A stretch of DNA of 64,000 nt from Endozoicomonas sp. OPT23 (GTDB lineage Bacteria > Pseudomonadota > Gammaproteobacteria > Pseudomonadales > Endozoicomonadaceae), in contig NZ_PPFD01000005.1 in assembly GCF_009653635.1 (NCBI RefSeq), positions 310,001 through 374,000 on the forward strand. The letters are read 5' to 3'. Both the position numbers and the translations under genes were made by a program. Shown here piece by piece: positions 51,354-60,023 of the stretch. Position 1 is the first letter of the stretch. Every line of letters begins with the position of its first letter. The notes beneath the pieces were generated by a model. It saw only the letters and a program-made list of their open reading frames with translations. It made no database searches and was not told where the DNA came from.

Positions 51354-52520
51354 TTAAAGAATTGCCTGAGCGATCTTTTCACGGTGATAAGCGCCATTGC
51401 CCAGGAAGGTCTCTGACGACTTTGCACGCTTAAAGTAAAGATGGGGATCGTATTCCCAGGTAAAACCAACGCCGCCGTGTAACTGAATGGCTTCCGCCGC
51501 ACAGTGGAAATAGGCATCAGAGCAATAGGACTTGGCAAGGGCAGCAGCAACCGGCAATTCTTCAGCCACCTGTTCACCTGCTTTGTCGTTGCAGAACAAA
51601 GATTCCTGAGCAACACAGGCGGCGTAATAAACAGCAGATTTTGAACATTCAACCTGCACCATCATATCGGCAGCACGGTGTTTAATGGCCTGAAAGCTGG
51701 CAATAGTACGACCAAACTGCACCCGTTCCTGGGTGTAATCCACTGTCAGGTCTAATATCTGTCTGGCGCCACCAGCCTGTTCAGCCGCTACTGCAATAAC
51801 AGCCAACTGAGTGACTTGCTCAAGCTGTGACCAGGCCTTGCCAGCCACACCTAATAGATTGGAGGATTCAACAAAAACATTATCGAGGGTAACTTCTGCC
51901 TGCTTGCGAGTCTGGTCCATGGTGGGTGTCCATGTACGACTCACGCCTGCGGTATTTGCTGGCAGAACAAAGAGGCTGATGCTCTCTTCACCAGAACTGT
52001 TCTCGTCACGAGCTGCAACGATAAGCAGTCCTGCTGTATGGCCATCAGGGACATACTTGTACTGTCCGGAAAGTACGAAGCCTTCGCCTTCTTTTTTAGC
52101 GACGGCGGTAATACTGTCTGCATCCCAACTGTTTTTAGCGGTATAGGCCAGCGTCGCGGTCAGATTGCCTTCAGCAATTTGCGGTAACCACTGCGCCTTT
52201 TGCTCTTCATTACCCGCAACCAGCAGGGCATTGACACCCAATGCAACAGTAGAAAAGAAAGGAGAACAGAGCAGGCGTCGGCCCATCTCTTCAAACAGGA
52301 CAGCCAGTTCGACATAACCCAGCCCCAGACCGCCGAATTCCTCGGGAATATGCAGCGCCTGCCAGTACATGTCAGAACAGATCTTCTGCCACAGTTCTGC
52401 ATCAAAGCCTTCTTCTGTGGCCATAGCAGTTCTGACAGCTTCCGACGTAGAAACATCCTGCAGGAAACTTTCGGCGGAATCCCGAATCATCTCCTGCTCT
52501 TCGGTGAAAGCGAATTCCAT
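51354..52520 (-). CDS. Acyl-CoA dehydrogenase, partner subunit candidate
   Basis: It has 388 residues of acyl-CoA dehydrogenase fold (MEFAFTEEQEMIRDSAESFL; HIPEEFGGLGLGYVEL; VQFGRTIASFQAIKHRAADM; AIQLHGGVGFTWEYDPHLYFKRAKSS). The segment around the usual FAD-binding/catalytic loop is degenerate (AYTAKNSWDADSI instead of TEPxAGSD), and the C terminus lacks the catalytic Glu motif, as in the non-catalytic chain of heteromeric steroid dehydrogenases (FadE31-33 type). It is the first gene of the minus-strand operon. The 152-base upstream gap holds a small hairpin (GGCGG/CCGCC at 52551-52566) but no promoter that I could identify with confidence. Confidence 0.88.
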   Translation of the reverse strand: MEFAFTEEQEMIRDSAESFLQDVSTSEAVRTAMATEEGFDAELWQKICSDMYWQALHIPEEFGGLGLGYVELAVLFEEMGRRLLCSPFFSTVALGVNALLVAGNEEQKAQWLPQIAEGNLTATLAYTAKNSWDADSITAVAKKEGEGFVLSGQYKYVPDGHTAGLLIVAARDENSSGEESISLFVLPANTAGVSRTWTPTMDQTRKQAEVTLDNVFVESSNLLGVAGKAWSQLEQVTQLAVIAVAAEQAGGARQILDLTVDYTQERVQFGRTIASFQAIKHRAADMMVQVECSKSAVYYAACVAQESLFCNDKAGEQVAEELPVAAALAKSYCSDAYFHCAAEAIQLHGGVGFTWEYDPHLYFKRAKSSETFLGNGAYHREKIAQAIL

Positions 52521-52672
52521 CCCCGCACCTCTTCAAAGCAATTTATTGATGGCGGTAGGGTCCGCCTATTGGGCCACACTTTCGCTTGATTAGGATGCGG
52601 GGGAATCGTTCGAGTGGACGATTAAACTGCTTTAGATTATTGAGACATCTCTGATACTTTTGCTTTAATCGA

Positions 52673-53818
52673 TTATTGAAGCATAGGTAGTGAACTTTCT
52701 GGAGCGGGATAATAATTAATGGGCTTTACTGCTTTCTTCACCCCTTTTTTCTCATCAAAAACATCATTTGAAACACTCGCATTCTTCTCTCTCTGATCGT
52801 TTTTCGTTTGACCATTATCTGAACTGTTCACCTGTTTTCCCTCTGTACCGGATGATGTTCCTTGCGAATTAGCTGAGTTACTTTCCTGAATTGCCACAAA
52901 CCCACCTGCTTCACCATCTGCATCAGGATCTTCGTCATCATCTCGTCGCGACCTTAGCTGAGCTTCATCAGTTATAGTTAGACGGTCCGTTATAATATCC
53001 TCTGTAATATCTACGGCAGCTTCTCGTTCAGTATCTCCCCCTCCGTCAGCTTGTGGTAAGCCACCCTGCATTGCTATAACTATTTGCCCAGGATCTTCAT
53101 CTGATGACTGTTGCGAGATCTGACTGGAAAATATCGGAGGAGTTGTAACTACATGTCCTTTAACTTCCAGAGGCACTGTGCCTAAGGTACTAGTAACAGT
53201 GTGGCCATGAATATCAACAGCTCCATTCTGACGTATGGTCATATGACCACTACTCATACCTCCATGCGAAACTGAATCTCCAAGTTCTAGTTGAAGACTT
53301 CCCTCTTCTGAAGCTATAACGGACGAAACATAAAAGACAGGATATACAAAATATCCAGCCCCTAGAGGTACTACTGAGCCACCGTACAATGTCAGATATT
53401 GCCCGGGCAACCAGCTCAAAACCGAGTCAGGCAATAACGGGGGAAAACCACCTCCTGTATCATTTACTTCTCCTGTATCAGGGCTCATTTGTTGAACAAT
53501 GCTCGAATAAATATCAGCTACAGAAATACTAACATTGTCAACTGTGAGCTCATGAGTCAGGTGACTTTCTGCCCTCTGATCATCTTGAGCCCCGACTGCA
53601 CTGATAGTGTATGAAATCACCTGATCTCCATGCAAAGTAGAAACCGTTAAAACACTGTCTTCTTCCGTATAACTGGGTTCTAAACACTGGAAATGTTCAT
53701 CCTGACCTATCCTCACCTCAAGACAATAAACAGTGGCAGGCGATTGGCCACAGACATATTCATTGACAGTCAAGAGCAGCAGGCAAGGCAAATAACGCAG
53801 ATAACTATGATTCAGCAT
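52673..53818 (-). CDS. Secreted orphan protein, low-complexity acidic C-terminal half
   Basis: No family recognised. It is about 381 residues from the ATG at 53818. The N terminus LPCLLLLTVNEYVCGQSPA is a signal peptide. A beta-rich N-terminal half (about 30-230) is followed by a disordered, Asp/Ser/Asn-rich tail (RRDDDEDPDADGEAGG, then Ser/Asn/Lys). It lies between the steroid operon and the divergent DUF1214 gene, which have normal enzymatic composition, so it looks like an insertion of accessory content. Its ends and strand are clear; its function is not. Confidence 0.7.
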   Translation of the reverse strand: MLNHSYLRYLPCLLLLTVNEYVCGQSPATVYCLEVRIGQDEHFQCLEPSYTEEDSVLTVSTLHGDQVISYTISAVGAQDDQRAESHLTHELTVDNVSISVADIYSSIVQQMSPDTGEVNDTGGGFPPLLPDSVLSWLPGQYLTLYGGSVVPLGAGYFVYPVFYVSSVIASEEGSLQLELGDSVSHGGMSSGHMTIRQNGAVDIHGHTVTSTLGTVPLEVKGHVVTTPPIFSSQISQQSSDEDPGQIVIAMQGGLPQADGGGDTEREAAVDITEDIITDRLTITDEAQLRSRRDDDEDPDADGEAGGFVAIQESNSANSQGTSSGTEGKQVNSSDNGQTKNDQREKNASVSNDVFDEKKGVKKAVKPINYYPAPESSLPMLQ

Positions 53819-53984
53819 TACAGTCACATCGTACGAGCGTGAATCAATTTTAGCCCATCAAACTCATAAGTTTTGTTATATATCCTGCTTAAATCTGGCT
53901 CTTAGCCACCACCACTATCGTTCGAACAGACGATTCATATTTTACAAGTCTGGAGGTATAAAAGAAGCTGAAATCAAGCAGTCT

Positions 53985-55133
53985 GTGGCTGCTGAACAGG
54001 CTCGGGAAAATAATAAAATGAAAGAGTTTAATTCAGAGCAAAGGGTACAGGACGGTACCGCCTGGGAAGAGTTTTGCGACGCCCTGAAAGAGGCTGGCAA
54101 GGTAATTCAAAGCGAGAAAGCGCCCAAGGATGCTTTCAATCAGGCAGAAGGTTACCGCTACCTTACTCGCCTGTTGCGTGCCGGTCTGGAAAGCTGCATC
54201 GAGTTTCGTGACCCAGCTTTCCCGGTTCTGCGTAACGGTACCCATGAAACCATCAAAATGGGTGCCGACAATCCGGACAATCGTTATGAAGGCGCTATCA
54301 TTGACCCACAGTACGACTATAAGGTCGTTGGCACTCGTGGCACCGTCGACTATCTGGGCATCAGCACCGTAGCCAACCGTTACTCCAAAGACGGCACCAT
54401 GGAAACCACCGGCTTTCTTGATTCCCGAGAGCTGGATATTAACGAAAACGGTTCTTTTGAAATCATTATCAGCCAGAGAGAGCAGGCCGGTAACTGGCTG
54501 CCCATGACCGAAGAAACCAATTCAATCAATGTTCGTCAGACCTTTCAGGATCGCATTAACGAAAAACAGGCCGATCTGAAGATTGAACGACTGGATTCCG
54601 ATACTGCACGACCAACGCCATTCAGCGCCGAGAAGCTGGATCGTGGATTGAAAGGTGCTGCCCGTTTTGTACGCGGCACTTCCCAGATGTTTGAAGACTG
54701 GGCTGAATCCTTCCTGCCCATCATGAATGAACTGCCTGCTGCCGATCAAGCTTACTGCCAGAAGATCGGTGGTGATCCGAACATCTTCTATTTCCACAGT
54801 GCCTGGCAGCTGGCTGACGACGAAGTCTATGTGATTGACGCCCCCGTTGTACCGGAATGCCAGACCTGGAATTTCCAGCTGGATAACTGGTGGATGGAGT
54901 CTCTGGACTACAGCAACCATACCATTCATATCAACAAGCATACTGCTCACTACGAAGAAGACGGCAGTGTACGGGTTGTTGTCTCCCATACAGACCCGGG
55001 CGTACCTAACTGGGTAGAAACAGCAGGACACAATATTGGCACCATGTGCTGGCGCTGGATCAAGGCCGAATCAAACCCTCTGGTAAACGCCAGAGTAATG
55101 AAGCTTGAAGACTTAAAAATGCTCTGCAAGTAA
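53985..55133 (+). CDS. DUF1214-family protein
   Basis: About 382 residues from a GTG at 53985, or 371 from the ATG at 54018 (MKEFNSEQ); neither has a well-spaced ribosome binding site. The C-terminal part (EVYVIDAPVVPECQTWNFQLDNWWMESLDY, DPGVPNWVETAGHNIGTMCWRW) is typical of DUF1214 proteins, whose biochemical function is unknown to me. Such genes often occur near sulfotransferase and steroid or sterol genes. It is followed after 106 bases by a sulfotransferase on the same strand. Confidence 0.8.
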   Translation: MAAEQARENNKMKEFNSEQRVQDGTAWEEFCDALKEAGKVIQSEKAPKDAFNQAEGYRYLTRLLRAGLESCIEFRDPAFPVLRNGTHETIKMGADNPDNRYEGAIIDPQYDYKVVGTRGTVDYLGISTVANRYSKDGTMETTGFLDSRELDINENGSFEIIISQREQAGNWLPMTEETNSINVRQTFQDRINEKQADLKIERLDSDTARPTPFSAEKLDRGLKGAARFVRGTSQMFEDWAESFLPIMNELPAADQAYCQKIGGDPNIFYFHSAWQLADDEVYVIDAPVVPECQTWNFQLDNWWMESLDYSNHTIHINKHTAHYEEDGSVRVVVSHTDPGVPNWVETAGHNIGTMCWRWIKAESNPLVNARVMKLEDLKMLCK

Positions 55134-55239
55134 CGACTCTGTTGAGCAAAGTCTCATTGAGTAGAAGAGCACGTCTATAACGAATGTCTGAACTCCTATC
55201 AGGTTCAGGCAATGAATAACAAATACAAAGGTGTAGGGC

Positions 55240-56424
55240 ATGATCGCCGAACAGGAACAAGCTCAGGAGCAGATCGTTTTTGATGCCGATGTGCTGATCA
55301 AAATGGCCATGGAACGTACCGGCCTGAAAGACTTTGGCAGCAGCCCTTTCCGCGAAGGTCTGGAAGTTCTTCTTGAAACTTATGACAAGAACTTCACTGC
55401 GTACACTGATCGTAAGAAGTGCCGTAACCGTGTTCTGAAAATGCTGAACACCCGTCTTCGCTGTGAAGAAGCCTTCAAACGTTACCCTGAGATCGAAAAC
55501 GAGAAGATCGAGAACCCGATTTTTATCACCGGTCTGCCACGTTCAGGAACCTCAGCGCTGATGAACGTTCTGTCTCAGGCGCCTGAAAACCGAACACCTA
55601 TGCAGTGGGAAATGCAGCTTCCTGATATCTGGCCTGGCAGCAAACAGGGCGATGAAGACCCTCGCTACCTGGCCCTGAAAGAAAAGCTGGAATCCACCCG
55701 TACCGACAGCTTTGCCAAGATTCACTTTGTTGAAGCCGACCTGCCAGAAGAGTGCGTAATGCTTCACGCACTGTATTTCAGTGGCGCACAGCTGGGCTTT
55801 GAAGGAGCACTTGAGCCTTACTGCAGCTGGGTGAAGAAGCAGGATCTGGAAGACATGTACCACTACCAGATGAAGCTGATGAAGATGATCAGCTGGCGTA
55901 ACCCTGGCCAACAGTGGATGTTTAAAGCTCCTTCCCATATGTGGGGAATAGACGCCATTGCCAAGGTATTTCCGGGCGCTAAATTTGTTTGGTGCCATCG
56001 CAACCCACTGTCTGTTGTACCTTCCATCACCAGCATGGCGAAAGTGGTTATCGATTTATACGCTGGCGACAGCTGTGTTCACAGCATGAAAGAACTTGGC
56101 CCTCACTATATGGACTGGTATGCCACCTCACTGGAGCGAGGCCTTGCTGCTCGTGCCAAACTTCCTGCCAATCGTTTTATTGACTGCTCCCAGCAGGAGT
56201 TTGTTGATGATCCAATGGCCATGGTTGAAAAGATCAAACAGCAGTTTGGTCTTAAAGTCACCGACGAAGGTCGTGCAGCCATGCAGGCTTATGTGGATGC
56301 CAATCCTAAAGGGAAATACGGCAAGCACAGCTATGATCTGGAAAGCTACGGCATGACAGAACAGATGATTCGTGACCGGTTTGCTTTCTATTATAACGAT
56401 GGTAACTGGCCGATCAGCGATTAA
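55240..56424 (+). CDS. Sulfotransferase family protein
   Basis: Predicted to transfer sulfate from PAPS to a hydroxyl-bearing acceptor. It has 394 residues. The 5'-phosphosulfate-binding loop FITGLPRSGTSALMN (about 95-109) and the 3'-phosphate-binding segment KFVWCHRNPLSVVPSI are clear. The acceptor is unknown; a steroid is possible given the gene neighbourhood. It is the second gene of a small plus-strand run (DUF1214, sulfotransferase, then SRPBCC after the structured repeat). cysD-cysNC for PAPS synthesis lies about 5 kb downstream. Confidence 0.85.
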   Translation: MIAEQEQAQEQIVFDADVLIKMAMERTGLKDFGSSPFREGLEVLLETYDKNFTAYTDRKKCRNRVLKMLNTRLRCEEAFKRYPEIENEKIENPIFITGLPRSGTSALMNVLSQAPENRTPMQWEMQLPDIWPGSKQGDEDPRYLALKEKLESTRTDSFAKIHFVEADLPEECVMLHALYFSGAQLGFEGALEPYCSWVKKQDLEDMYHYQMKLMKMISWRNPGQQWMFKAPSHMWGIDAIAKVFPGAKFVWCHRNPLSVVPSITSMAKVVIDLYAGDSCVHSMKELGPHYMDWYATSLERGLAARAKLPANRFIDCSQQEFVDDPMAMVEKIKQQFGLKVTDEGRAAMQAYVDANPKGKYGKHSYDLESYGMTEQMIRDRFAFYYNDGNWPISD

Positions 56425-56472
56425 GTTTCTTTGATCTGGTTTGGGGGGGTGTTTCATTCTTGTTATAACCCC

Positions 56473-56565
56473 GGTATTCAGGTTGTTGTTTCCGCTCAAC
56501 TGGGCTTCCTGCCCAGATTCGCTAGCAGGCCAATCCATGGCCTTTGAAATAACAACCTGAACACC
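56473..56565 (+). repeat. Three-way-junction structured repeat, copy D
   Basis: The outer stem pairs 56473-56492 with 56546-56565 (one A-C mismatch, one wobble). The inner hairpins are CTGGGC/GCCCAG (56500-56515) and AGGCCA/TGGCCT (56527-56543). It is in the opposite absolute orientation to copies A-C, but the flanking genes are also on the opposite strand, so its orientation relative to transcription is the same. It lies between sulfotransferase and SRPBCC genes. Confidence 0.86.
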
Positions 56566-56611
56566 TCCTCTCAATTAATTCATCCGTCTAGAAAAGAAAG
56601 GCTCAATAATA

Positions 56612-57052
56612 ATGATTACAAAAGACGCCGTTTACTCTGATGAAATTGTGATAAATGCACCGGTGGAACTGGTCTGGGATATTCTGGTAAATCTCGAGGA
56701 GTACCATAAGTGGAACCCTTTCTGCCCTGAGGCTAAAAGTACACTGGAGATAGGTTCTCCAATCGTAATGAAAGTGAAGCTGGGTGAATATATGACAGAT
56801 CAGACCGAGTATGTGACTGAGGTCAAACCTTACAAATCACTCTCATGGCGCACTGAAATAAATGGTATTTCCGATGGTCATAGGACCCAGACTCTGGAAA
56901 AAGTTGACGGTAATAGTTGTAGCTACCTTTCCGTGGACCGGTTCAGCGGTACTAACGTAGAACCTATGCTGGCTAAATACGGAGCTTTGGTTGAAGCAGG
57001 GTTTAATGAATGTGCTTATGGTTTGAAATCATTTTCAGAAGAACAAGCCTGA
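56612..57052 (+). CDS. SRPBCC-family (START-like) protein
   Basis: Small helix-grip protein with a hydrophobic ligand cavity, 146 residues. The start EIVINAPVELVWDILVNLEEYHKWNPFCPEA is typical of polyketide cyclase/dehydrase-like SRPBCC proteins, with C-terminal helix LAKYGALVEAGFNECAYGLKSF. Ligand and role are unknown; binding of a hydrophobic compound would fit the neighbourhood. Confidence 0.85.
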   Translation: MITKDAVYSDEIVINAPVELVWDILVNLEEYHKWNPFCPEAKSTLEIGSPIVMKVKLGEYMTDQTEYVTEVKPYKSLSWRTEINGISDGHRTQTLEKVDGNSCSYLSVDRFSGTNVEPMLAKYGALVEAGFNECAYGLKSFSEEQA

Positions 57053-57074
57053 AAGCATTGATGCTTTATCGTGA

Positions 57075-57109
57075 GCTTTATGGAAATACTGCAACTACTT
57101 CCATAAAGC
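57075..57109. terminator. Bidirectional terminator hairpin
   Basis: An 11-bp stem GCTTTATGGAA/TTCCATAAAGC (57075-57085 with 57099-57109) lies between convergent genes: SRPBCC (plus) and the secreted orphan (minus). The stem is AT-rich and the T run short. Confidence 0.5.
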
Positions 57110-57144
57110 AATGCAATCTCTGATTTCAACGTTCTAAATTCAAC

Positions 57145-57819
57145 TCAGGGCGACTCAAAAGGGCAATAATTCACATCACTGCCTTTTGCCAGCCCTTTAA
57201 CAAGGCAGATTGAAAAGCGACATAAGACATGCATGGAACATTCAACAGTCTCATCTCTGCTCCTCCATTTAGCATTCTCTCCCCCAGATGCCGTTACCGA
57301 ACTACTTTTTAAATGCTGACTTACTGCTTCAACCTCGCCGCCCATAGCAGATAATGATGAAACCGCCGTATCAAACTCATCATACAGAGGGCTGGCATAG
57401 TAAACCAATCCTTCCAAGCTACTCTTCATAAGAGCAACATTTGGTAGATTCCAATTAGGATTGTCTACACCTTGAAAAAAGTTGAGAGGATTGAGCTGGA
57501 CCGTACTGCCGTCATTTAAAAATTGATACTTACAACCAGGCATCTCAGCCACACCAATCGGGGTAATAAAACCACGAATCGTTGCCATGACAAATTGCAG
57601 CGCATCATCAGTATCTAACTCAAGAGCTTTAGCTTGATCTTTTTCCTGTGTACTTATCAATTTACCCCAATGCTCGGGCATATCTTCTACAAGCTCAGCA
57701 CTCCACCGACTGGATTCCTCATCAAAAAAAACATCTTCAGCAAGTGGACAGGTATATGTATCAGCGGGAGAATAAAAAGAATATCCTGTAAATAATAAAA
57801 AGAGAATTAATTTTCGCAT
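57145..57819 (-). CDS. Secreted orphan protein, paralogue of 58774-59808
   Basis: No known family recognised. It is about 224 residues from the ATG at 57819 (MRKLILFLLF). A signal peptide (LILFLLFTGYSFYSPA) is followed by DTYTCPLAEDVFFDEESSRWSAELVEDMPEHWGKLIS. This segment aligns with YTCPKSDAVHYNEKEDRWEAVLTEGMPKSWGKMIS in the gene at 58774-59808, and both end with a Cys-containing region followed by CPF or CPM. The two therefore share one domain and are duplicates. Conserved Cys suggest disulfides in the mature extracytoplasmic protein. Confidence 0.75.
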   Translation of the reverse strand: MRKLILFLLFTGYSFYSPADTYTCPLAEDVFFDEESSRWSAELVEDMPEHWGKLISTQEKDQAKALELDTDDALQFVMATIRGFITPIGVAEMPGCKYQFLNDGSTVQLNPLNFFQGVDNPNWNLPNVALMKSSLEGLVYYASPLYDEFDTAVSSLSAMGGEVEAVSQHLKSSSVTASGGENAKWRSRDETVECSMHVLCRFSICLVKGLAKGSDVNYCPFESP

Positions 57820-57869
57820 TCTACCTATCTCCAATACTGTTCATGTATTTATTAAAGAGTATTATCAAA

Positions 57870-58568
57870 CTAGCTCTTATTTAAAAAAGAGCTAGCTAAC
57901 AACTTCAAAAAAGGAAGACAAATCAGAATCAAAAAATGTATCTTAATTTTATTAAATGAAGCCAGCCGCTTGCCTCCAGTTTTCAAGCCACCATTTTTTT
58001 TTGCAAACAGCCCAGGGTTTTCAAGAATTGCCCTGCCAACCGCTACAAGATTAAAACGACCTTGTTGAAGAGACTCTTCAATATATTGAACCGATTTGAT
58101 TCCTCCAACACCAATCACTGGCGCATTAAACTGACCACAAAACTACTCAGCTTCTTCGACCAGATAACCTTCTCCGCGACGCTCCTTCGGACGGTTCCAG
58201 CCCCCCATTCCAGACGATATATCCAGAATCGATACACCTGCATCAACCAGCCAGCCGGCGACCTGCTTCATATCTTTATGGCTAAGTCCTTCCGGATACA
58301 GGTCCTGCCCCGGAATGCGGGTCATTATGCCAATACCCGGAACCTTCTCTCGAATGCCCTGAACGATTTCCAGCAATAAACGGCTACGATTTTCGAGACT
58401 GCCACCGTACTGATCGTTTCTCTGATTCGTCAGTGCCGACAACCACTGATTAATGCCGTAGCCGTGGGCACAGTGAATTTCCACCAAATTGAAACCAGCA
58501 ATATAGGTCGCAGCCACTGGCTGATGAAGTTGATCAACGACGTTGGCGAAGCTTAAGCGAGTGGAGCA
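57870..58568 (-). pseudogene. Broken Old Yellow Enzyme (NADH:flavin oxidoreductase) gene
   Basis: The reading frame begins abruptly at about 58568, after an in-frame stop, and shows the middle of an OYE barrel: GFNLVEIHCAHGYGINQWLSA, NDQYGGSLENRSRLLLEIVQGIRE. It is interrupted by an in-frame TAG at 58143-58145, after which the same frame resumes with the phosphate-binding end (APVIGVGGIKSVQYIEESLQQG, LVAVGRAILENPGLF). The N-terminal third is missing. A 24-base inverted repeat (58558-58581) and a MITE-like element (58598-58757) lie exactly at the truncated 5' side. It is almost surely non-functional. Confidence 0.82.
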
Positions 58569-58597
58569 TTAAGTCCACTCGAATTACCACTGCCTCA

Positions 58598-58757
58598 GAG
58601 GCTGTTTGACAAGTATCGTCCGTAGCGAGGATTGCAGGAAATTGAGGATAAAAATGCGGTTTTGAGAGGAGAATAGCTGGCTATTTGACGAACAAAACCA
58701 CATTTTTAGACCAATTTACTGTGACCGCAGTAGGACAGATACTTTTCAAACAGCCTC
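58598..58757. mobile_element. 160-bp MITE-like element with 20-bp terminal inverted repeats
   Basis: The termini are GAGGCTGTTTGACAAGTATC (58598-58617) and the inverted copy at 58738-58757, differing by one base. A 3-base TCA flanks both sides (58595-58597 and 58758-58760), consistent with a target-site duplication. The interior has a further inverted pair (around AAATGCGGTTTTG and CAAAACCACATTT) and no coding sequence. It is probably mobilised by an insertion sequence elsewhere in the genome. Confidence 0.75.
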
Positions 58758-58773
58758 TCACACAATGTGCTTA

Positions 58774-59808
58774 TTAATAACCAAAACAACCAATCTCAAC
58801 TCTGGAGTCACCCAAAGGATACCCTTCCTCTCCATTTATAAAAGTGGTTTCAATATCAAAAACAGCATAGTCACCACTTGTGTATAAGTTCTTGTAGCAA
58901 TGATCAAGATGAACTTTTATTCCTGTTAATGAACTCTCCAGCGAAGCATTAAAACCACCATGACGATAATTACCTTCTAATGATTCAGCAGCAAAGTATG
59001 CTCCCCCATAAGGGTTTACCTGCTCCCCCTCAAGCTCTGAATCTGTAGAGACAGACAAGCTTGATTTTATCGCATCCAATTCGCATAAACGTACGCCAGG
59101 CTCTAATGGGCTTATGCGAAAAGAGATATCAGGCGAGTACATCGGACACCGTTCTACATCACCTGCAACAGAGCCTACGGAGATACCAAAACATAAACTC
59201 TGATAACACCCACCCTGCTCTGAACCGCCATACTGCCAATTCTTTTGTCCAACAGGATTTTTTGCCTGAATCGGCATAGTCACGACTTTCTTCTGTAAGT
59301 TATACAGTTCGTTTTCATTCACTCCTTCATCTTCAAAATGGAGAAATTCATGCCACCGCCCCCCCTCATCAACAAGTGCCTGGTCTGCAAGATCATTCCA
59401 TGAAGGTTTGTTATTATTCGTTTTTTCAAAGTCTTTACGGAGTGATACTTTCTCTGGAAATAAGCTTATAAACTTATCAGCCTCCCATGAATCATATGTT
59501 TTATGATAATCGCACTTAACAATAAAATAATCTGTATATTTAAAACTGATACGAGATATTGATGCTGCTATAAATTTTACCTCCGGCTTTGTAACTGCCT
59601 CTGACTTTGTGTCTAAAACACCCACAGCACTGTTTTTGCTGATCATTTTCCCCCAGCTTTTTGGCATCCCCTCTGTCAAAACAGCTTCCCAGCGGTCCTC
59701 TTTCTCATTGTAATGAACAGCATCAGATTTCGGGCAGGTGTAGTTAGCTGAAAAAACATCAGTCACAAGAATTAAAAGCGGGAAGGTAAGAAGTAACCGG
59801 GACACCAT
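58774..59808 (-). CDS. Secreted orphan protein, paralogue of 57145-57819
   Basis: About 344 residues from the ATG at 59808 (MVSRLLLTFPLLIL), or 354 from 59838. A signal peptide is followed by NYTCPKSDAVHYNEKEDRWEAVLTEGMPKSWGKMIS, the motif shared with the gene at 57145. After that come a region with KCDYHKTYDSWEADKF, a Cys cluster (QGGCYQSLCFGISV, ERCPMYSP) and an extra beta-rich C-terminal domain absent from the shorter paralogue (HLDHCYKNLYTSGDYAVFDIETTF). I cannot assign a function. The shared domain suggests a small family of exported proteins. Confidence 0.75.
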   Translation of the reverse strand: MVSRLLLTFPLLILVTDVFSANYTCPKSDAVHYNEKEDRWEAVLTEGMPKSWGKMISKNSAVGVLDTKSEAVTKPEVKFIAASISRISFKYTDYFIVKCDYHKTYDSWEADKFISLFPEKVSLRKDFEKTNNNKPSWNDLADQALVDEGGRWHEFLHFEDEGVNENELYNLQKKVVTMPIQAKNPVGQKNWQYGGSEQGGCYQSLCFGISVGSVAGDVERCPMYSPDISFRISPLEPGVRLCELDAIKSSLSVSTDSELEGEQVNPYGGAYFAAESLEGNYRHGGFNASLESSLTGIKVHLDHCYKNLYTSGDYAVFDIETTFINGEEGYPLGDSRVEIGCFGY

Positions 59809-59978
59809 TTTAATTGCTACCAGCATGCAGTTGAACATAACACTTCAAGGTAGCTAGGTTTCAAATAAAGACCAGCAGATTCATTTAAAACAACAACGGC
59901 TTAAACAGCAATATTTTTAACAAAACTTATACAGCGGAAAATAAAAAAAGTATTAATATTTTGTTTTTGGACTTTATT

Positions 59979-60010
59979 CAATGACGTGATCAATATTGAT
60001 CACGTCATTG
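59979..60010. other. 32-bp perfect palindrome
   Basis: CAATGACGTGATCAAT followed by its exact complement, with no spacer, lies 13 bases past the DHH-gene stop and 170 bases before the secreted orphan. It may be a terminator with a very small loop or a protein-binding site; there is no T run on the minus strand. Confidence 0.55.
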
Positions 60011-60023
60011 AGACTCAACTTTT

